From assembly GCA_006738865.1 (NCBI GenBank), contig AP019701.1:5033974-5097973 (forward strand): a DNA stretch of 64,000 nt, read 5' to 3'. Shown one piece after another: positions 1-8,426 of the stretch. The position numbers and the translations under genes are program-made. Source of the stretch: Allostella sp. ATCC 35155. Its GTDB lineage: Bacteria; Pseudomonadota; Alphaproteobacteria; ATCC43930; Allostellaceae. The stretch's first letter is position 1; every line of letters starts with the position of its first letter. The notes beneath the pieces are model-generated. The model saw nothing but the letters and a program-made list of their open reading frames with translations. It was not told where the DNA came from and made no database searches.

Positions 1-662
1 TGACCGACGCCTACAAGACCACCCCGCGCACCCGCCTCCGCCGCCTGCCGAAGCGGGCGCATTACGACCGGGCCACCGTCCACGCCATCCTCGACGCCGG
101 CTTCGTCTGCCATGTCGGCTATGCGATCGACGGCCAGCCCTACGTCACGCCGACGACCTATTGGCGGCATGAGGACCGCGTCTACTGGCACGGCTCCTCG
201 GCCAGCCGCATGCTGCGGAACATCGCCGCCGGCGTGACGGTCTGCTTCACCGTCACCCACATCGACGGCTTCGTCATGGCGCGCTCGGGCTTCCACCACT
301 CGGTCAACTACCGGTCGGTGATGGCGCTCGGCACGGCCCATGCCGTGACCGATGCCGAGGAGAAGGAGCGTGCGCTCGACGCCTTCGTCGAGCGGCTGTT
401 CCCCGGCCGCGTCGGCGAGTTGCGCCCGGCCACCCGCCAGGAACTCAAGGGCACGATGGTCGTCGGCATGGAGCTGGTCGAGGTCTCGGCCAAGGTCCGC
501 ACCGGCCCGCCGGTGGACGACGAGGCGGACTACGCCCTGCCCGTCTGGGCCGGCGTCCTGCCCATCCGCACCACCTTCGGCCCGCCCGAGGCCGACCCGC
601 TGCTGACCCCGGGCATCCCGCTGCCCGGCTATCTCGACGATTTCGCACTGGATCGCCCATGA
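1..662 (+). CDS. pyridoxamine 5'-phosphate oxidase family (FMN-binding split barrel) protein, lacking only the first base
   Basis: The window opens at the TG of an apparent ATG: in frame, the protein reads M-T-D-A-Y-K and runs 220 residues to the TGA at 660-662, so only one base of the start codon lies outside. The stretch G-F-V-C-H-V-G-Y, followed by P-Y-V-T-P-T-T-Y-W and by Y-W-H-G-S-S-A-S-R-M, is the pattern of the FMN-binding split-barrel family related to PNPOx and to nitroimidazole-resistance (NimA-like) proteins. These are usually small flavin- or heme-binding redox proteins; the substrate cannot be told. Its stop overlaps the ATG of the next gene by 4 nt, so translation is probably coupled. 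Confidence 0.85.
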   Translation, partial: TDAYKTTPRTRLRRLPKRAHYDRATVHAILDAGFVCHVGYAIDGQPYVTPTTYWRHEDRVYWHGSSASRMLRNIAAGVTVCFTVTHIDGFVMARSGFHHSVNYRSVMALGTAHAVTDAEEKERALDAFVERLFPGRVGELRPATRQELKGTMVVGMELVEVSAKVRTGPPVDDEADYALPVWAGVLPIRTTFGPPEADPLLTPGIPLPGYLDDFALDRP

Positions 663-1096
663 AGACGCGGACGGGCGACCCATGGATGCCGGCGCCGGCC
701 TATGGCCGCAGCCTGGTTGGGCTCGGCATGAACCTGATGGTCGAGGACATCGCACGCGCCGTCGCCTTCCAGCGCACGGTGCTGGAGGCGACGGCGGTCT
801 ATGCCGACCCCGACTTCGCCGTCATGCGCGCGCAAGGCAGCGAGTGGATGCTGCACGCCGACCATACCTATGACCGCCATCCCCTGCTGCGCCGGGCAAT
901 GGAGAACGGCGCGCGCGGCAGCGGCATGGAGCTGCGGCTGCACGGCTGCGACCCCGACCGGGCCGAGGAGCGCGCGACGGCAGCCGGCTACGAGGTGCTG
1001 GCCAGCGCCGCCGACAAGCCGCACGGACTGCGCGAGGCCTATATCGTCGACCCCGACGGCTATGTCTGGGTGCCCGACCTGCCGACCCGCCGATGA
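659..1096 (+). CDS. VOC (glyoxalase/bleomycin-resistance) family protein
   Basis: A 145-residue protein of the vicinal-oxygen-chelate fold. After a short N-terminal tail it has the beta-alpha start G-M-N-L-M-V-E-D-I-A-R-A-V-A-F and ends with E-A-Y-I-V-D-P-D-G-Y-V-W-V-P, the usual last strand of glyoxalase-like domains. One domain is present, so it would work as a dimer. The ATG at 659 overlaps the preceding stop (ATGA). A second ATG at 686 would remove nine residues and fits the domain start equally well. The metal ligands and substrate cannot be assigned. It sits between a flavin-type protein and an acetyltransferase in a three-gene run. Confidence 0.8.
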   Translation: MKTRTGDPWMPAPAYGRSLVGLGMNLMVEDIARAVAFQRTVLEATAVYADPDFAVMRAQGSEWMLHADHTYDRHPLLRRAMENGARGSGMELRLHGCDPDRAEERATAAGYEVLASAADKPHGLREAYIVDPDGYVWVPDLPTRR

Positions 1097-1116
1097 TCCG
1101 GACGGAGGACCGAACG

Positions 1117-1566
1117 ATGTCCGAAGCCGTTGCGGTCCGCCCGATCGCCCGCACCGACCATGACGCCTGGTTGCCGCTCTGGGAGGGCTACAACCGGTTC
1201 TACGAGCGCACGGCCGCGCCCGAGGTCACGGCGATGACCTGGTCGCGCTTCTTCGACGCCTATGAGCCGGTGCACGCGCTGGTGGCCGAGGCGGACGGGG
1301 CGGTCGTCGGCATCGTCCACTACATCTTTCACCGCAACACTTCGATGATCGGCCCCACCTGCTATCTGCAGGATCTCTTCACCGCGCCCGCCGCCCGCGG
1401 GCAGGGCGTCGGGCGGGCGCTGATCGAGGCCGTCTACGACGCCGCCCGCGCCGCCGGGGCCAGCCGCGTCTACTGGATGACGCACGAGACCAACCGGACG
1501 GCGATGCGCCTCTACGACCAGGTCGCGGAGCGGCCGGGCTTCCTGCAGTACCGCCGCAACCTCTGA
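1117..1566 (+). CDS. GNAT family N-acetyltransferase
   Basis: Predicted 149-residue GNAT acetyltransferase. The acetyl-CoA-binding motif A appears as Q-D-L-F-T-A-P-A-A-R-G-Q-G-V-G-R-A-L (the R/Q-G-x-G-x-A loop), followed by the motif B end N-R-T-A-M-R-L-Y-D. I chose ATG 1117 because a strong GGAGG lies at 1104-1108, eight bases upstream; an in-frame ATG at 1093 overlaps the previous stop but has no such site. The substrate is unknown. The gene ends two bases before the converging aminotransferase gene. Confidence 0.85.
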   Translation: MSEAVAVRPIARTDHDAWLPLWEGYNRFYERTAAPEVTAMTWSRFFDAYEPVHALVAEADGAVVGIVHYIFHRNTSMIGPTCYLQDLFTAPAARGQGVGRALIEAVYDAARAAGASRVYWMTHETNRTAMRLYDQVAERPGFLQYRRNL

Positions 1567-1568
1567 CG

Positions 1569-2741
1569 CTATGCCATCCGGCTCTCGGCCAGACGCCGCG
1601 CCATCTCCGGCATCGCGTCGGCATCGACGTTGGCGAAGGCGAAGCGGATGAAATCCTCCTGGCCCGGACCGAAGGCGCTGCCCGGGACCGTGAGGATCCC
1701 CAGATCCTGTGCGAGGTGGCGCGACACGTCCTTGGCCATGCGGCCGCGATGGGGATGGCGGACATAGGCGAAATAGGCGCCGCAGCTGACCAGCTCGTAG
1801 CCGGACGCGTTGGCGCGGAAGGCGGCGGCCAATATCTCGACCCGCTGGCGCATCGTCTCGCGATTGGCCGCGACCCACGGCGCGAGATGGCCAAGGCCGT
1901 AGAGCGCCGCCTCCTGCCCGATGCGCGGGGCCGAGATGGCGACGCAGTCCATCGCCTTGGTCAGCTGCTCGATCATCTCGGGCGCTGCCGTCACCGCGCC
2001 GACGCGATGCCCCGCCATCGCGAACGCCTTGGAGAAGCTGTAGAGCTGGATCAGGGACTGCGGCCAGTCGTCGCGGCGGAACAGGCCGTGTGCGGCGCCG
2101 TCGGCCGGCAGGAAGTCCTTGTAGGTCTCGTCCAGCACCAGCGCGATGCCGTGACGCCGTGCCAAGTCGTCGAAGGCGGCGATCGCGTCGGGCGGGTAGA
2201 CGGCGCCGGTCGGATTGTTGGGCGACACCAGCACGATCGCCCGGGTCCGCGGGCCGATCCGAGCCTCGGCCTCCGCGGGATCGGGCACGCCGCCGCGGTC
2301 CGGCCGGAAGGGCAGGTGGACCGCGTGGATGCCCAGCATGTCCAGCCACATCTGGTGGTTGAAATAGTAGGGCAGGGGCAGGACGATCTCGTCGCCCGCC
2401 TCGGCCAGCGTCATCATCGCCAAGCAGAAGGCCTGATTGCAGCCGGCGGTGATCGCGACGTTGCCGGCCGCGATGCCGCCGCCATAGGCCTCCGACAGAT
2501 GCCGCGCGAACGCCTCGCGCAGCGGCGCTAGGCCGATGATCGGCGCATAGCGCACGATCTCCGGGTCAGCCAGACGCTCCTGCAGGTGTCGCGTCGCCTC
2601 GGCCGGCGGCGCGTGGCGCGGCACCGCCTGGGCCATGTCGATCAGGGAGCGGTCGGGCGTGCGGCCGGCGAGCCAGCCATGCACCTCGGCGATCGGCGGT
2701 TCGACCACCGCACCGAGAAGGAAATTCAAGCGATAGGCCAT
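1569..2741 (-). CDS. class I/II pyridoxal-phosphate aminotransferase
   Basis: A 390-residue fold-type I aminotransferase. The PLP lysine lies in S-F-S-K-A-F-A-M-A-G-H-R (K238), with the cofactor-contacting S-P-N-N-P-T-G at about 173-179 and D-E-T at 204-206. The frame is open much further upstream, but ATG 2741 gives M-A-Y-R-L-N-F, and the extra upstream residues are an arginine-rich non-conserved stretch. Related proteins act on aromatic or branched amino acids or aspartate; no pathway neighbour narrows this down. It converges with the GNAT gene with a 2-nt gap. Confidence 0.85.
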   Translation of the reverse strand: MAYRLNFLLGAVVEPPIAEVHGWLAGRTPDRSLIDMAQAVPRHAPPAEATRHLQERLADPEIVRYAPIIGLAPLREAFARHLSEAYGGGIAAGNVAITAGCNQAFCLAMMTLAEAGDEIVLPLPYYFNHQMWLDMLGIHAVHLPFRPDRGGVPDPAEAEARIGPRTRAIVLVSPNNPTGAVYPPDAIAAFDDLARRHGIALVLDETYKDFLPADGAAHGLFRRDDWPQSLIQLYSFSKAFAMAGHRVGAVTAAPEMIEQLTKAMDCVAISAPRIGQEAALYGLGHLAPWVAANRETMRQRVEILAAAFRANASGYELVSCGAYFAYVRHPHRGRMAKDVSRHLAQDLGILTVPGSAFGPGQEDFIRFAFANVDADAMPEMARRLAESRMA

Positions 2742-2806
2742 GGATCCGGGTCGTCTGGAGCGTGCCGGCACCATGCGCCGCCGCCGCCCGCCTTGTCGAG
2801 CCGACT

Positions 2807-4282
2807 TCACTCCCGGCCGAAGCGCCCGTCGAGCATGTCCGCCGCACCGGCGATCGCCGCCGACCAGTCGCCGGCCCGCGCCTGCCGGCAGATGCGCTGG
2901 CCGGCATACCAGGGGGTGGCCGCATCGAGCCAGCACCAGACCTGGCCGCGGCCGCGCGGCAGCAGCACCGCCGACGGCACGCCGAGCGCGCCAGCCAGAT
3001 GGGCCGTCGTATTGCTGACGGTGACGACGGCATCGAGCGCCGCCGTCTGGGCCGCCACCATGTCGAGATCCCCCAGCGGATCGACCGCGGGATCGCGATG
3101 GATGATCGAGCCGCGCGCCGCCGCCGCGGCCCGCTCGGCGTCGGTGTCGCCATACTGCAGATCGATGAAGACTGCCGCGCGATCGAGGATCGGCCCCCAG
3201 TCATCGAGCCGGCTCGCCTTGGCGGTGGGCGCGTGCCGGTTGGCGCTGCGCCAGGAGACGCCGACCAGCGGCCCGGCGCCCAGCCTGCGATAGCGTGCGC
3301 GCAGGGCCGCCGTCTGCGCCGGGTCGGCGCGCAGATGCGGCGCATGGGACGCCGGACGCACATCGAGCGCGCGCAGGAGGCCGACGCCGGAAGTCTGCAG
3401 ATCCGCCGCCGGCACCTCCGGGGGATCGCATCGTGCGGCGACGGTCATCGCGGGAAAGGACCGGCGAAAGAGGGCAGCGAGACGCGGCGCGCATTCCAGG
3501 ATCACATGGCTGGCCCGGGCCGCGACCGCCGGCAGCAGGGCGGCCGTCCAGATCTCCTCGCCCAGCCCCTGCTCGCCCCAGACCAGGACCGTGCGGTCCG
3601 GCACCGCACCTCCGTCCCAGGGCGGCTGCGGGAAGGGCCGCGGCGGCGCACCCGAAGCCGCCCAGCGCAGGTCGAGATCGGGGATCGCATCGACGAGCCG
3701 GCCTGCCCGCAGCAGCGCCATGAGCAGGACGGGCGAGCCGACACCGGTGGTCCGGCGCACGGCCATCGCCCGGTCGAGTGCGGCATGCATGGCGGCCGTG
3801 TCGCCGGCGGCGTCCGCCACGTCGGCGAGGCGGGCAAGGAGGGCTGGATCTTGGCCGTTGGGGCCAAGGGCGAGGCGGAGTTCGGACGCGGCCGCCTCCA
3901 GATCGCCCGCCTCGTAGAGCAGGTCGGCGAGCCTGGGGCGGGCGGGCCCCGGATCCGCCGATCGCGCCATTGCCGCCCGTGTATCGGAAATCGCCGCCGC
4001 GAGATCCCCCCGATGCTGCGCCAGCTGCGAGCGCGCGAGCCAGGCGGCCGGCTCGTCCGGCGCCCTCGCGACGACCCGGTCCGCGAGGAGGGCAGCGGCC
4101 GCATTCTCCCCGCTCTTGCGCAGCAGACCCACCAGCTTCGTCAGCATGGGCACGGCCGGCCGCGGCAGCGGCCGGTCGGCCGCCGTGGCCGCCAGCGCGG
4201 CCTCGGCCGCGGCGGTCCAGTCGCGCGTCCGCATGGCGGCAAGCGTTTTCTCCAGCATCGACTCCATCGGCCTATCTGGCAT
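2807..4282 (-). CDS. tetratricopeptide-repeat protein with C-terminal GT-B/heptosyltransferase-like domain
   Basis: About 491 residues. The first ~190 are alanine-rich helical repeats of TPR type (for example A-W-L-A-R-S-Q-L-A-Q-H-R-G-D-L near 95 and L-L-Y-E-A-G-D-L-E-A-A near 140). From about residue 235, V-L-V-W-G-E-Q-G-L-G-E-E-I starts a GT-B-like domain which later shows T-V-S-N-T-T-A-H-L-A-G-A-L-G-V-P, the nucleotide-sugar-binding region shared with ADP-heptose transferases and bacterial TPR glycosyltransferases. The open frame extends far upstream, but that part lies antisense to the amidase gene; ATG 4282 (or 4267) is the likely start. The acceptor is unknown, possibly a protein. It is divergent from the amidase gene. 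Confidence 0.75.
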   Translation of the reverse strand: MPDRPMESMLEKTLAAMRTRDWTAAAEAALAATAADRPLPRPAVPMLTKLVGLLRKSGENAAAALLADRVVARAPDEPAAWLARSQLAQHRGDLAAAISDTRAAMARSADPGPARPRLADLLYEAGDLEAAASELRLALGPNGQDPALLARLADVADAAGDTAAMHAALDRAMAVRRTTGVGSPVLLMALLRAGRLVDAIPDLDLRWAASGAPPRPFPQPPWDGGAVPDRTVLVWGEQGLGEEIWTAALLPAVAARASHVILECAPRLAALFRRSFPAMTVAARCDPPEVPAADLQTSGVGLLRALDVRPASHAPHLRADPAQTAALRARYRRLGAGPLVGVSWRSANRHAPTAKASRLDDWGPILDRAAVFIDLQYGDTDAERAAAAARGSIIHRDPAVDPLGDLDMVAAQTAALDAVVTVSNTTAHLAGALGVPSAVLLPRGRGQVWCWLDAATPWYAGQRICRQARAGDWSAAIAGAADMLDGRFGRE

Positions 4283-4387
4283 GGGCGGCCCAGGCGCAGC
4301 AACGCGGCTCCCATCGCCCTGCAGTTGACGGCGGGTCGGGCCGCTGGTCGACTGCCGGTCTCGCCCCCGCCTGCCGGAGCCCCGCCG

Positions 4388-5830
4388 ATGCCCCTCACCG
4401 AACTGACCCGCATGTCCGCCGTCGAGGCGGTGCAGCGCCTGAAGTCGCGCGAACTGCAGCCGACGGACCTGATCGACGCCGCGCTGGCGCGCATGGAGGA
4501 GGTCGAACCGGCGGTCAATGCGCTGCCGACCCGCTGCCCCGATCGGGCGCGGGCGGCAGCGGTCGAACTCGCCCGGCGCGGCGGCGATACGGGATCGCCC
4601 GGCTGGCTCGCCGGCCTGCCGATCGCCATCAAGGATCTTCTGCCGGTGAAGGGCGTGCGGTCGACCCAGGGCTCGCCGATCTTCGCCGACCATGTTCCCG
4701 ACCGCTCCGACATCGTGGTGGAGACGCTGGAGCGACGCGGCGGTGTCGTGCTCGCCAAGGCGAACACGCCGGAATTCGGCGCCGGCGCCAACACCTTCAA
4801 CCCGGTCTTCGGCAAGACGCGGAACCCGTGGAATACCAGCCTCACCTGCGGCGGCTCCTCGGGGGGGTCCGCGGTGGCGCTGGCGACCGGCGAGATCTGG
4901 CTCGCCAGCGGATCCGACCTCGGCGGCAGCCTGCGCATCCCGGCCAGCTTCTGCGGCATCGTCGGCATGCGGCCTTCGCCCGGACGCGTCGCACGCGGAC
5001 CGATCTACAACCAGGCCGACGACCTCGCGATCGAGGGGCCGATGGCGCGCAGCGTCGCCGACGTCGCCCTGATGCTCGACGCCATGGCCGGCGAGGCGGC
5101 CGAGGATCCGACCTCGCTGCCGCTGCCCGAGCGGTCGTTCCAGGACGCCGTGCGCCATCCGGTGCGACCGGTGCGGGTGGCATTCTCGGCGGACCTCGGC
5201 TTCCTGCCGGTGCATCCCGAGGTCGCGGCGGTGGCCGAAGCCGCCGCCCGCCGCTTCGAGGCGATGGGCATTCCCGTCGACCGGGCGGCACCCGATCTCA
5301 CCGACGCGCGCGAGATCTTCCAGACCCTGCGGGCCGCCTTCTTCGTCGTCGACAAGGCGGAACTGCTGCGCACCCATCGCGACCAGCTCAAGCCCGACGT
5401 CGTCTGGAACATCGAGAAGGGCATGACCCTCGACGCCGACACGATCGGGCGGGCCGTGCGGGCGCGCTCGGCGCTGCTGCAGCGGGTCGGCCGCTTCTTC
5501 CAGACCTACGACCTGGTGCTGACGCCGGCGGTGATGGTGCCGCCCTTCGACGTCGACACCATCTCGGTGCGCAAGGTCGGTGACGTCGAGTTCGACAATT
5601 ACATCGACTGGCTATCCATGACCTATGCCTTCAGCCTGACGCGCTGCCCCTCGCTGTCGCTGCCGGCCGGTTTCCTCGCCGACGGCCGTCCGGTCGGGCT
5701 GCAGATGGTAGCGCGGGCCAATGGCGAGGCCGGCCTGCTGTCCGCAGCCGCGTTGCTGGAGGAGGCGCTCGGCCTCGCGGCCCTGGTTCCGATCGACCCG
5801 CGGCTGGGCCCGGTGCTGCTGCCCGGCTGA
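4388..5830 (+). CDS. amidase signature family enzyme
   Basis: A 480-residue amidase. All three parts of the Ser-cisSer-Lys triad are visible: lysine K82 in L-P-I-A-I-K-D-L, the cis-serine in C-G-G-S-S-G-G-S (about 154-161), and the nucleophile S181 in G-S-D-L-G-G-S-L-R-I-P-A. These enzymes hydrolyse amides or act as GatA-type amidotransferase subunits. There is no gatB or gatC nearby, so a free-standing amidase is more likely. ATG 4388 has GGAG eight bases upstream. A TTGACG at 4325-4330 in the divergent gap could be a -35 element, but no good -10 follows. Confidence 0.9.
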   Translation: MPLTELTRMSAVEAVQRLKSRELQPTDLIDAALARMEEVEPAVNALPTRCPDRARAAAVELARRGGDTGSPGWLAGLPIAIKDLLPVKGVRSTQGSPIFADHVPDRSDIVVETLERRGGVVLAKANTPEFGAGANTFNPVFGKTRNPWNTSLTCGGSSGGSAVALATGEIWLASGSDLGGSLRIPASFCGIVGMRPSPGRVARGPIYNQADDLAIEGPMARSVADVALMLDAMAGEAAEDPTSLPLPERSFQDAVRHPVRPVRVAFSADLGFLPVHPEVAAVAEAAARRFEAMGIPVDRAAPDLTDAREIFQTLRAAFFVVDKAELLRTHRDQLKPDVVWNIEKGMTLDADTIGRAVRARSALLQRVGRFFQTYDLVLTPAVMVPPFDVDTISVRKVGDVEFDNYIDWLSMTYAFSLTRCPSLSLPAGFLADGRPVGLQMVARANGEAGLLSAAALLEEALGLAALVPIDPRLGPVLLPG

Positions 5831-5855
5831 CGGGCCTGCTGACGGGGGGTCGGCC

Positions 5856-6095
5856 TCAGCCGGCGCTGCGGCCGGCCTCGGCGAGCCGCCGCCGGCCGAG
5901 GTCGGTCGCCGCGACGAGCGGAACCTCGCCCGGTGCCCGTCGGCGGATCACGAGACCGCGGTCGACCGCTTCCTCCCAGACGGCAAGGCGCGGGCACGAG
6001 GTGCGCCAGGCGGCGAGCACCTCGTCATAGGGCCGGGGCTCGCCCGCCACCCAGGCGACAAGGTCGAGCACCAGCGGGTCGATCGGATCGGCCAT
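5856..6095 (-). CDS. small conserved hypothetical protein, possible winged-helix fold
   Basis: A 79-residue protein with no recognised enzymatic motif. It contains D-E-V-L-A-A-W-R-T-S-C-P-R-L and ends with D-L-G-R-R-R-L-A, which resembles the C-terminal half of small winged-helix proteins. Upstream of the start lies GAGGGAG, six bases before ATG 6095, which decides this start over ATG 6101. It is followed, toward lower coordinates, by the converging amidase gene. Its start is 20 bases from the end of the TSUP permease gene, so the two are probably co-transcribed. The function is unknown. Confidence 0.65.
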   Translation of the reverse strand: MADPIDPLVLDLVAWVAGEPRPYDEVLAAWRTSCPRLAVWEEAVDRGLVIRRRAPGEVPLVAATDLGRRRLAEAGRSAG

Positions 6096-6115
6096 CGTCA
6101 TCTCCCTCGCGAGGC

Positions 6116-6865
6116 TCAGGCCGGTGCGAACAACAGCAGCCAGGAGCCGTGGACCAGGAACCAGCCGGCGATGGCGGTGACGATCCGCCCCGCCCAGCGG
6201 CGATACTGGACGTCGCTCATGCCTTCGAGATAGCGCCGGGCCAGCGTCGTTCCCAGCATGGAGGCGAGCACCGCGCCGACCGCCATGACCGGATCGAGCG
6301 AGCCGGCATCGCCCACCAGACCGCCGAAATAGGCGAACTTCAACCCGTGGCTCAGGATCTGGCAGATCGCCTTGGTCGCCACGATCTGCCGCCGGTCGAG
6401 CCGCCCGCCGAGAAAGTAGCTGTCGAGCAGCGGTCCGGAGACGCCGGTCAGCAGCATCAGCGTCATGCATGCCAGGCCATAGAAGGCGCCCTGCACCGGG
6501 CTCTCGGGATCGGGCGCCAGCCCCGGCGGGGCGAGGCGCAGGAGGAACGGCGTCAGCCCCAGGAAGATGAAGGCGACCGGCTTGCTCGGCACATACTGCC
6601 AGATCGACCATATGGTCAGCGCCGCGACGGCTCCGGCGGCGTAGGCCGCGACCGGCCTCCACCGCACATGACGGCGCCACAGCCAGCCGCGCCAGCCGTT
6701 CGACGCCATCTGGGTGACCGCGTGCAGCACCATCGCGGCCGGCACCGGCAGCAGAACGAGCAGGATGCCGATCAGCACCATTCCGCCGGCCATGCCGAAG
6801 ATGCCCGACAGGAACGCCGTCGCCACCATCACCAGGCACAGCAGAACCATCAGCAGCGGCGACAT
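6116..6865 (-). CDS. TSUP (TauE/SafE) family membrane permease
   Basis: A 249-residue integral membrane protein of the sulfite-exporter TauE/SafE (TSUP) family. The N-terminus carries the hallmark S-G-I-F-G-M-A-G-G-M-V-L in the first membrane segment; a weaker second half (L-T-G-V-S-G-P-L) follows near residue 140, as expected of the internal duplication. ATG 6865 is supported by GGGAGG seven bases upstream. Known members export sulfite, sulfoacetate or other small organosulfur anions. The real substrate here is unknown. The gene is divergent from the LysR regulator, which may control it. Confidence 0.85.
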   Translation of the reverse strand: MSPLLMVLLCLVMVATAFLSGIFGMAGGMVLIGILLVLLPVPAAMVLHAVTQMASNGWRGWLWRRHVRWRPVAAYAAGAVAALTIWSIWQYVPSKPVAFIFLGLTPFLLRLAPPGLAPDPESPVQGAFYGLACMTLMLLTGVSGPLLDSYFLGGRLDRRQIVATKAICQILSHGLKFAYFGGLVGDAGSLDPVMAVGAVLASMLGTTLARRYLEGMSDVQYRRWAGRIVTAIAGWFLVHGSWLLLFAPA

Positions 6866-6927
6866 CGGCGAACCTCCCGGGACCGCCCCCCGTATGCGGC
6901 GCCTGACGCTCGGGCGCAAACCGCGTT

Positions 6928-7884
6928 ATGTTGGCCTCACCCTCAGCTTTCCTGACGGTGGACTGGGTGCGCCGCCTGCCCCCGCTGAACGCCATCAAGG
7001 CCTTCGAGGCCGCGGCCAGGACCGGCAGCTTCGCGGCCGCCGCGGCGGAACTGCATGTTTCGCCGGCCGCCGTCAGCCGACTGGTCCATCTTCTCGAAGC
7101 GCGACTGAAGATCGCGCTCTTCGAGCGCCGGGCGAACCGGCTGGTCGCCACCGCGGCCGGACGGACCTATCAGGCCGGGCTGACGCCGCTGCTCGACTCG
7201 CTGGCCGCCCTGACCGCCCAGCTCCAGGCGCCGACCGCCGCTCCGGTATTGACGGTCGGCGTCGGCCCGACCTTCGCCATCCGCTGGCTCATCCCCCGGC
7301 TCGCCGATTTCCGAAGGCAGGCGCCCGAGATCGAGGTGCGCTTCGCGACGGGCGGCAGCGCCGCCCCGTTCGCCGACGGCTGGACCTGCGGCGTCGCGCT
7401 CGGCGACGGCAACTGGCCCGGACTGACCGCCGAACCCCTGTTCGCGGCCGACCTGTTGCCGGTCTGCAGCCCTGCGATGGCCGCCGGCCTCTCCGCGCCG
7501 ACCGACCTCCTGGAGACGAACCTGTTGCGGGTCGGTCATGCGCCGGAGGACTGGTCGCTCTGGCTGGCCGCGGCAGGACTTCCCGGCCGCAGCGCCCGCG
7601 GGCCCGCCTTCGAGTATTACGGCCAGGCCCTGCAGGCGGCCGCCGATGGTGTCGGCATCGCCATGGGCATCCGGCCCTACATCGACGACGACCTCGCCGC
7701 CGGCCGCCTCGTCGCTCCATTCGCGCTCGCGGTGCCGAAAGGCCAGCTGTGGTACCTGCTGCATCGGCCGGCCGCCGCGGCCGATCCGGCGCTCGCGGCC
7801 TTCCGGACGTGGCTCGTCGCCGCAGCCCGCGGCGCCACCGCCGATCCGGCTCCTCCTTGCCGCGCCGGACCGCCGCTTCTATAA
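6928..7884 (+). CDS. LysR-family transcriptional regulator, GcvA-like
   Basis: About 318 residues from ATG 6928. The family signature L-P-P-L-N-A-I-K-A-F-E-A-A-A is followed by the helix-turn-helix F-A-A-A-A-A-E-L-H-V-S-P-A-A-V-S-R, and then a type 2 periplasmic-binding fold effector domain from about residue 95. Relatives such as GcvA usually begin at the R-R-L-P-P position, so GTG 6967 may be the real start; neither start has a convincing ribosome site. It is transcribed away from the TSUP permease across a 62-bp gap (6866-6927), the classic arrangement for LysR control of a divergent target. The effector is unknown. Confidence 0.85.
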   Translation: MLASPSAFLTVDWVRRLPPLNAIKAFEAAARTGSFAAAAAELHVSPAAVSRLVHLLEARLKIALFERRANRLVATAAGRTYQAGLTPLLDSLAALTAQLQAPTAAPVLTVGVGPTFAIRWLIPRLADFRRQAPEIEVRFATGGSAAPFADGWTCGVALGDGNWPGLTAEPLFAADLLPVCSPAMAAGLSAPTDLLETNLLRVGHAPEDWSLWLAAAGLPGRSARGPAFEYYGQALQAAADGVGIAMGIRPYIDDDLAAGRLVAPFALAVPKGQLWYLLHRPAAAADPALAAFRTWLVAAARGATADPAPPCRAGPPLL

Positions 7885-7947
7885 CCGCCCGGTTTTGCGC
7901 CGCACAAAGACGGCAGCCTCGCGCCCTGCATCCTGGAGCGGCGATTG

Positions 7948-8400
7948 ATGGAACCGGTATCCCCGCGCCTCGACAATCTCGTGGGATTCTTCATCGAGGA
8001 TCTCCATGTCGGCTTGTCCGCGCGCATCCAGCGGACGGTCACCGAGGCCGACATCCTGCTGTTCGCCGGCGTTTCCGGCGACACCAACCCGCTGCATCTC
8101 AACGAAGCCTATGCCCAGGGCACCATGTTCCGCGGCCGCATCGCCCACGGCATCCTGACCGCGAGCCTGATCTCGGCCGTCTTCGGCACGCTGCTGCCGG
8201 GCCCGGGAGCCGTCTACGTCAGCCAGAACCTGCGCTTCAAGGCGCCGGTGCGGGCCGGGGACACGGTCGACACCCGCGTCACGGTGGCCGAGATCGACGC
8301 CGATCGGAAACGGGTCGTCATGCAGGCCGTCTGCAAGGTGGGCGAGCGGGTGGTCGTGGACGGCGAGGCCATCCTGATGGTGCCGTCGCGTCCGGCCTGA
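7948..8400 (+). CDS. MaoC-family (R)-specific enoyl-CoA hydratase/dehydratase
   Basis: A 150-residue hot-dog-fold protein. The hydratase 2 motif is complete as G-D-T-N-P-L-H at 44-50, giving catalytic D45 and H50, and F-R-G-R-I-A-H-G-I-L follows. Family members hydrate trans-2-enoyl-CoA to (R)-3-hydroxyacyl-CoA, often for polyhydroxyalkanoate or beta-oxidation side reactions. ATG 7948 is preferred over the adjacent TTG 7945 because GGAG ends nine bases upstream of it. No polymer-synthesis genes are nearby, so the role is inferred from the family only. It is 26 bp upstream of ribF. Confidence 0.9.
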   Translation: MEPVSPRLDNLVGFFIEDLHVGLSARIQRTVTEADILLFAGVSGDTNPLHLNEAYAQGTMFRGRIAHGILTASLISAVFGTLLPGPGAVYVSQNLRFKAPVRAGDTVDTRVTVAEIDADRKRVVMQAVCKVGERVVVDGEAILMVPSRPA

Positions 8401-8426
8401 GGCGGCGGCGCGGCGAACGACGGCAG

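Noticed and set aside
2762-5830. A 1022-codon plus-strand open frame, the largest of all
   Set aside because: Only its last 480 codons (4388-5830) are the amidase. The earlier part is antisense to the TPR/GT gene and is low-complexity Arg/Pro/Gly sequence, as is common in very GC-rich DNA.
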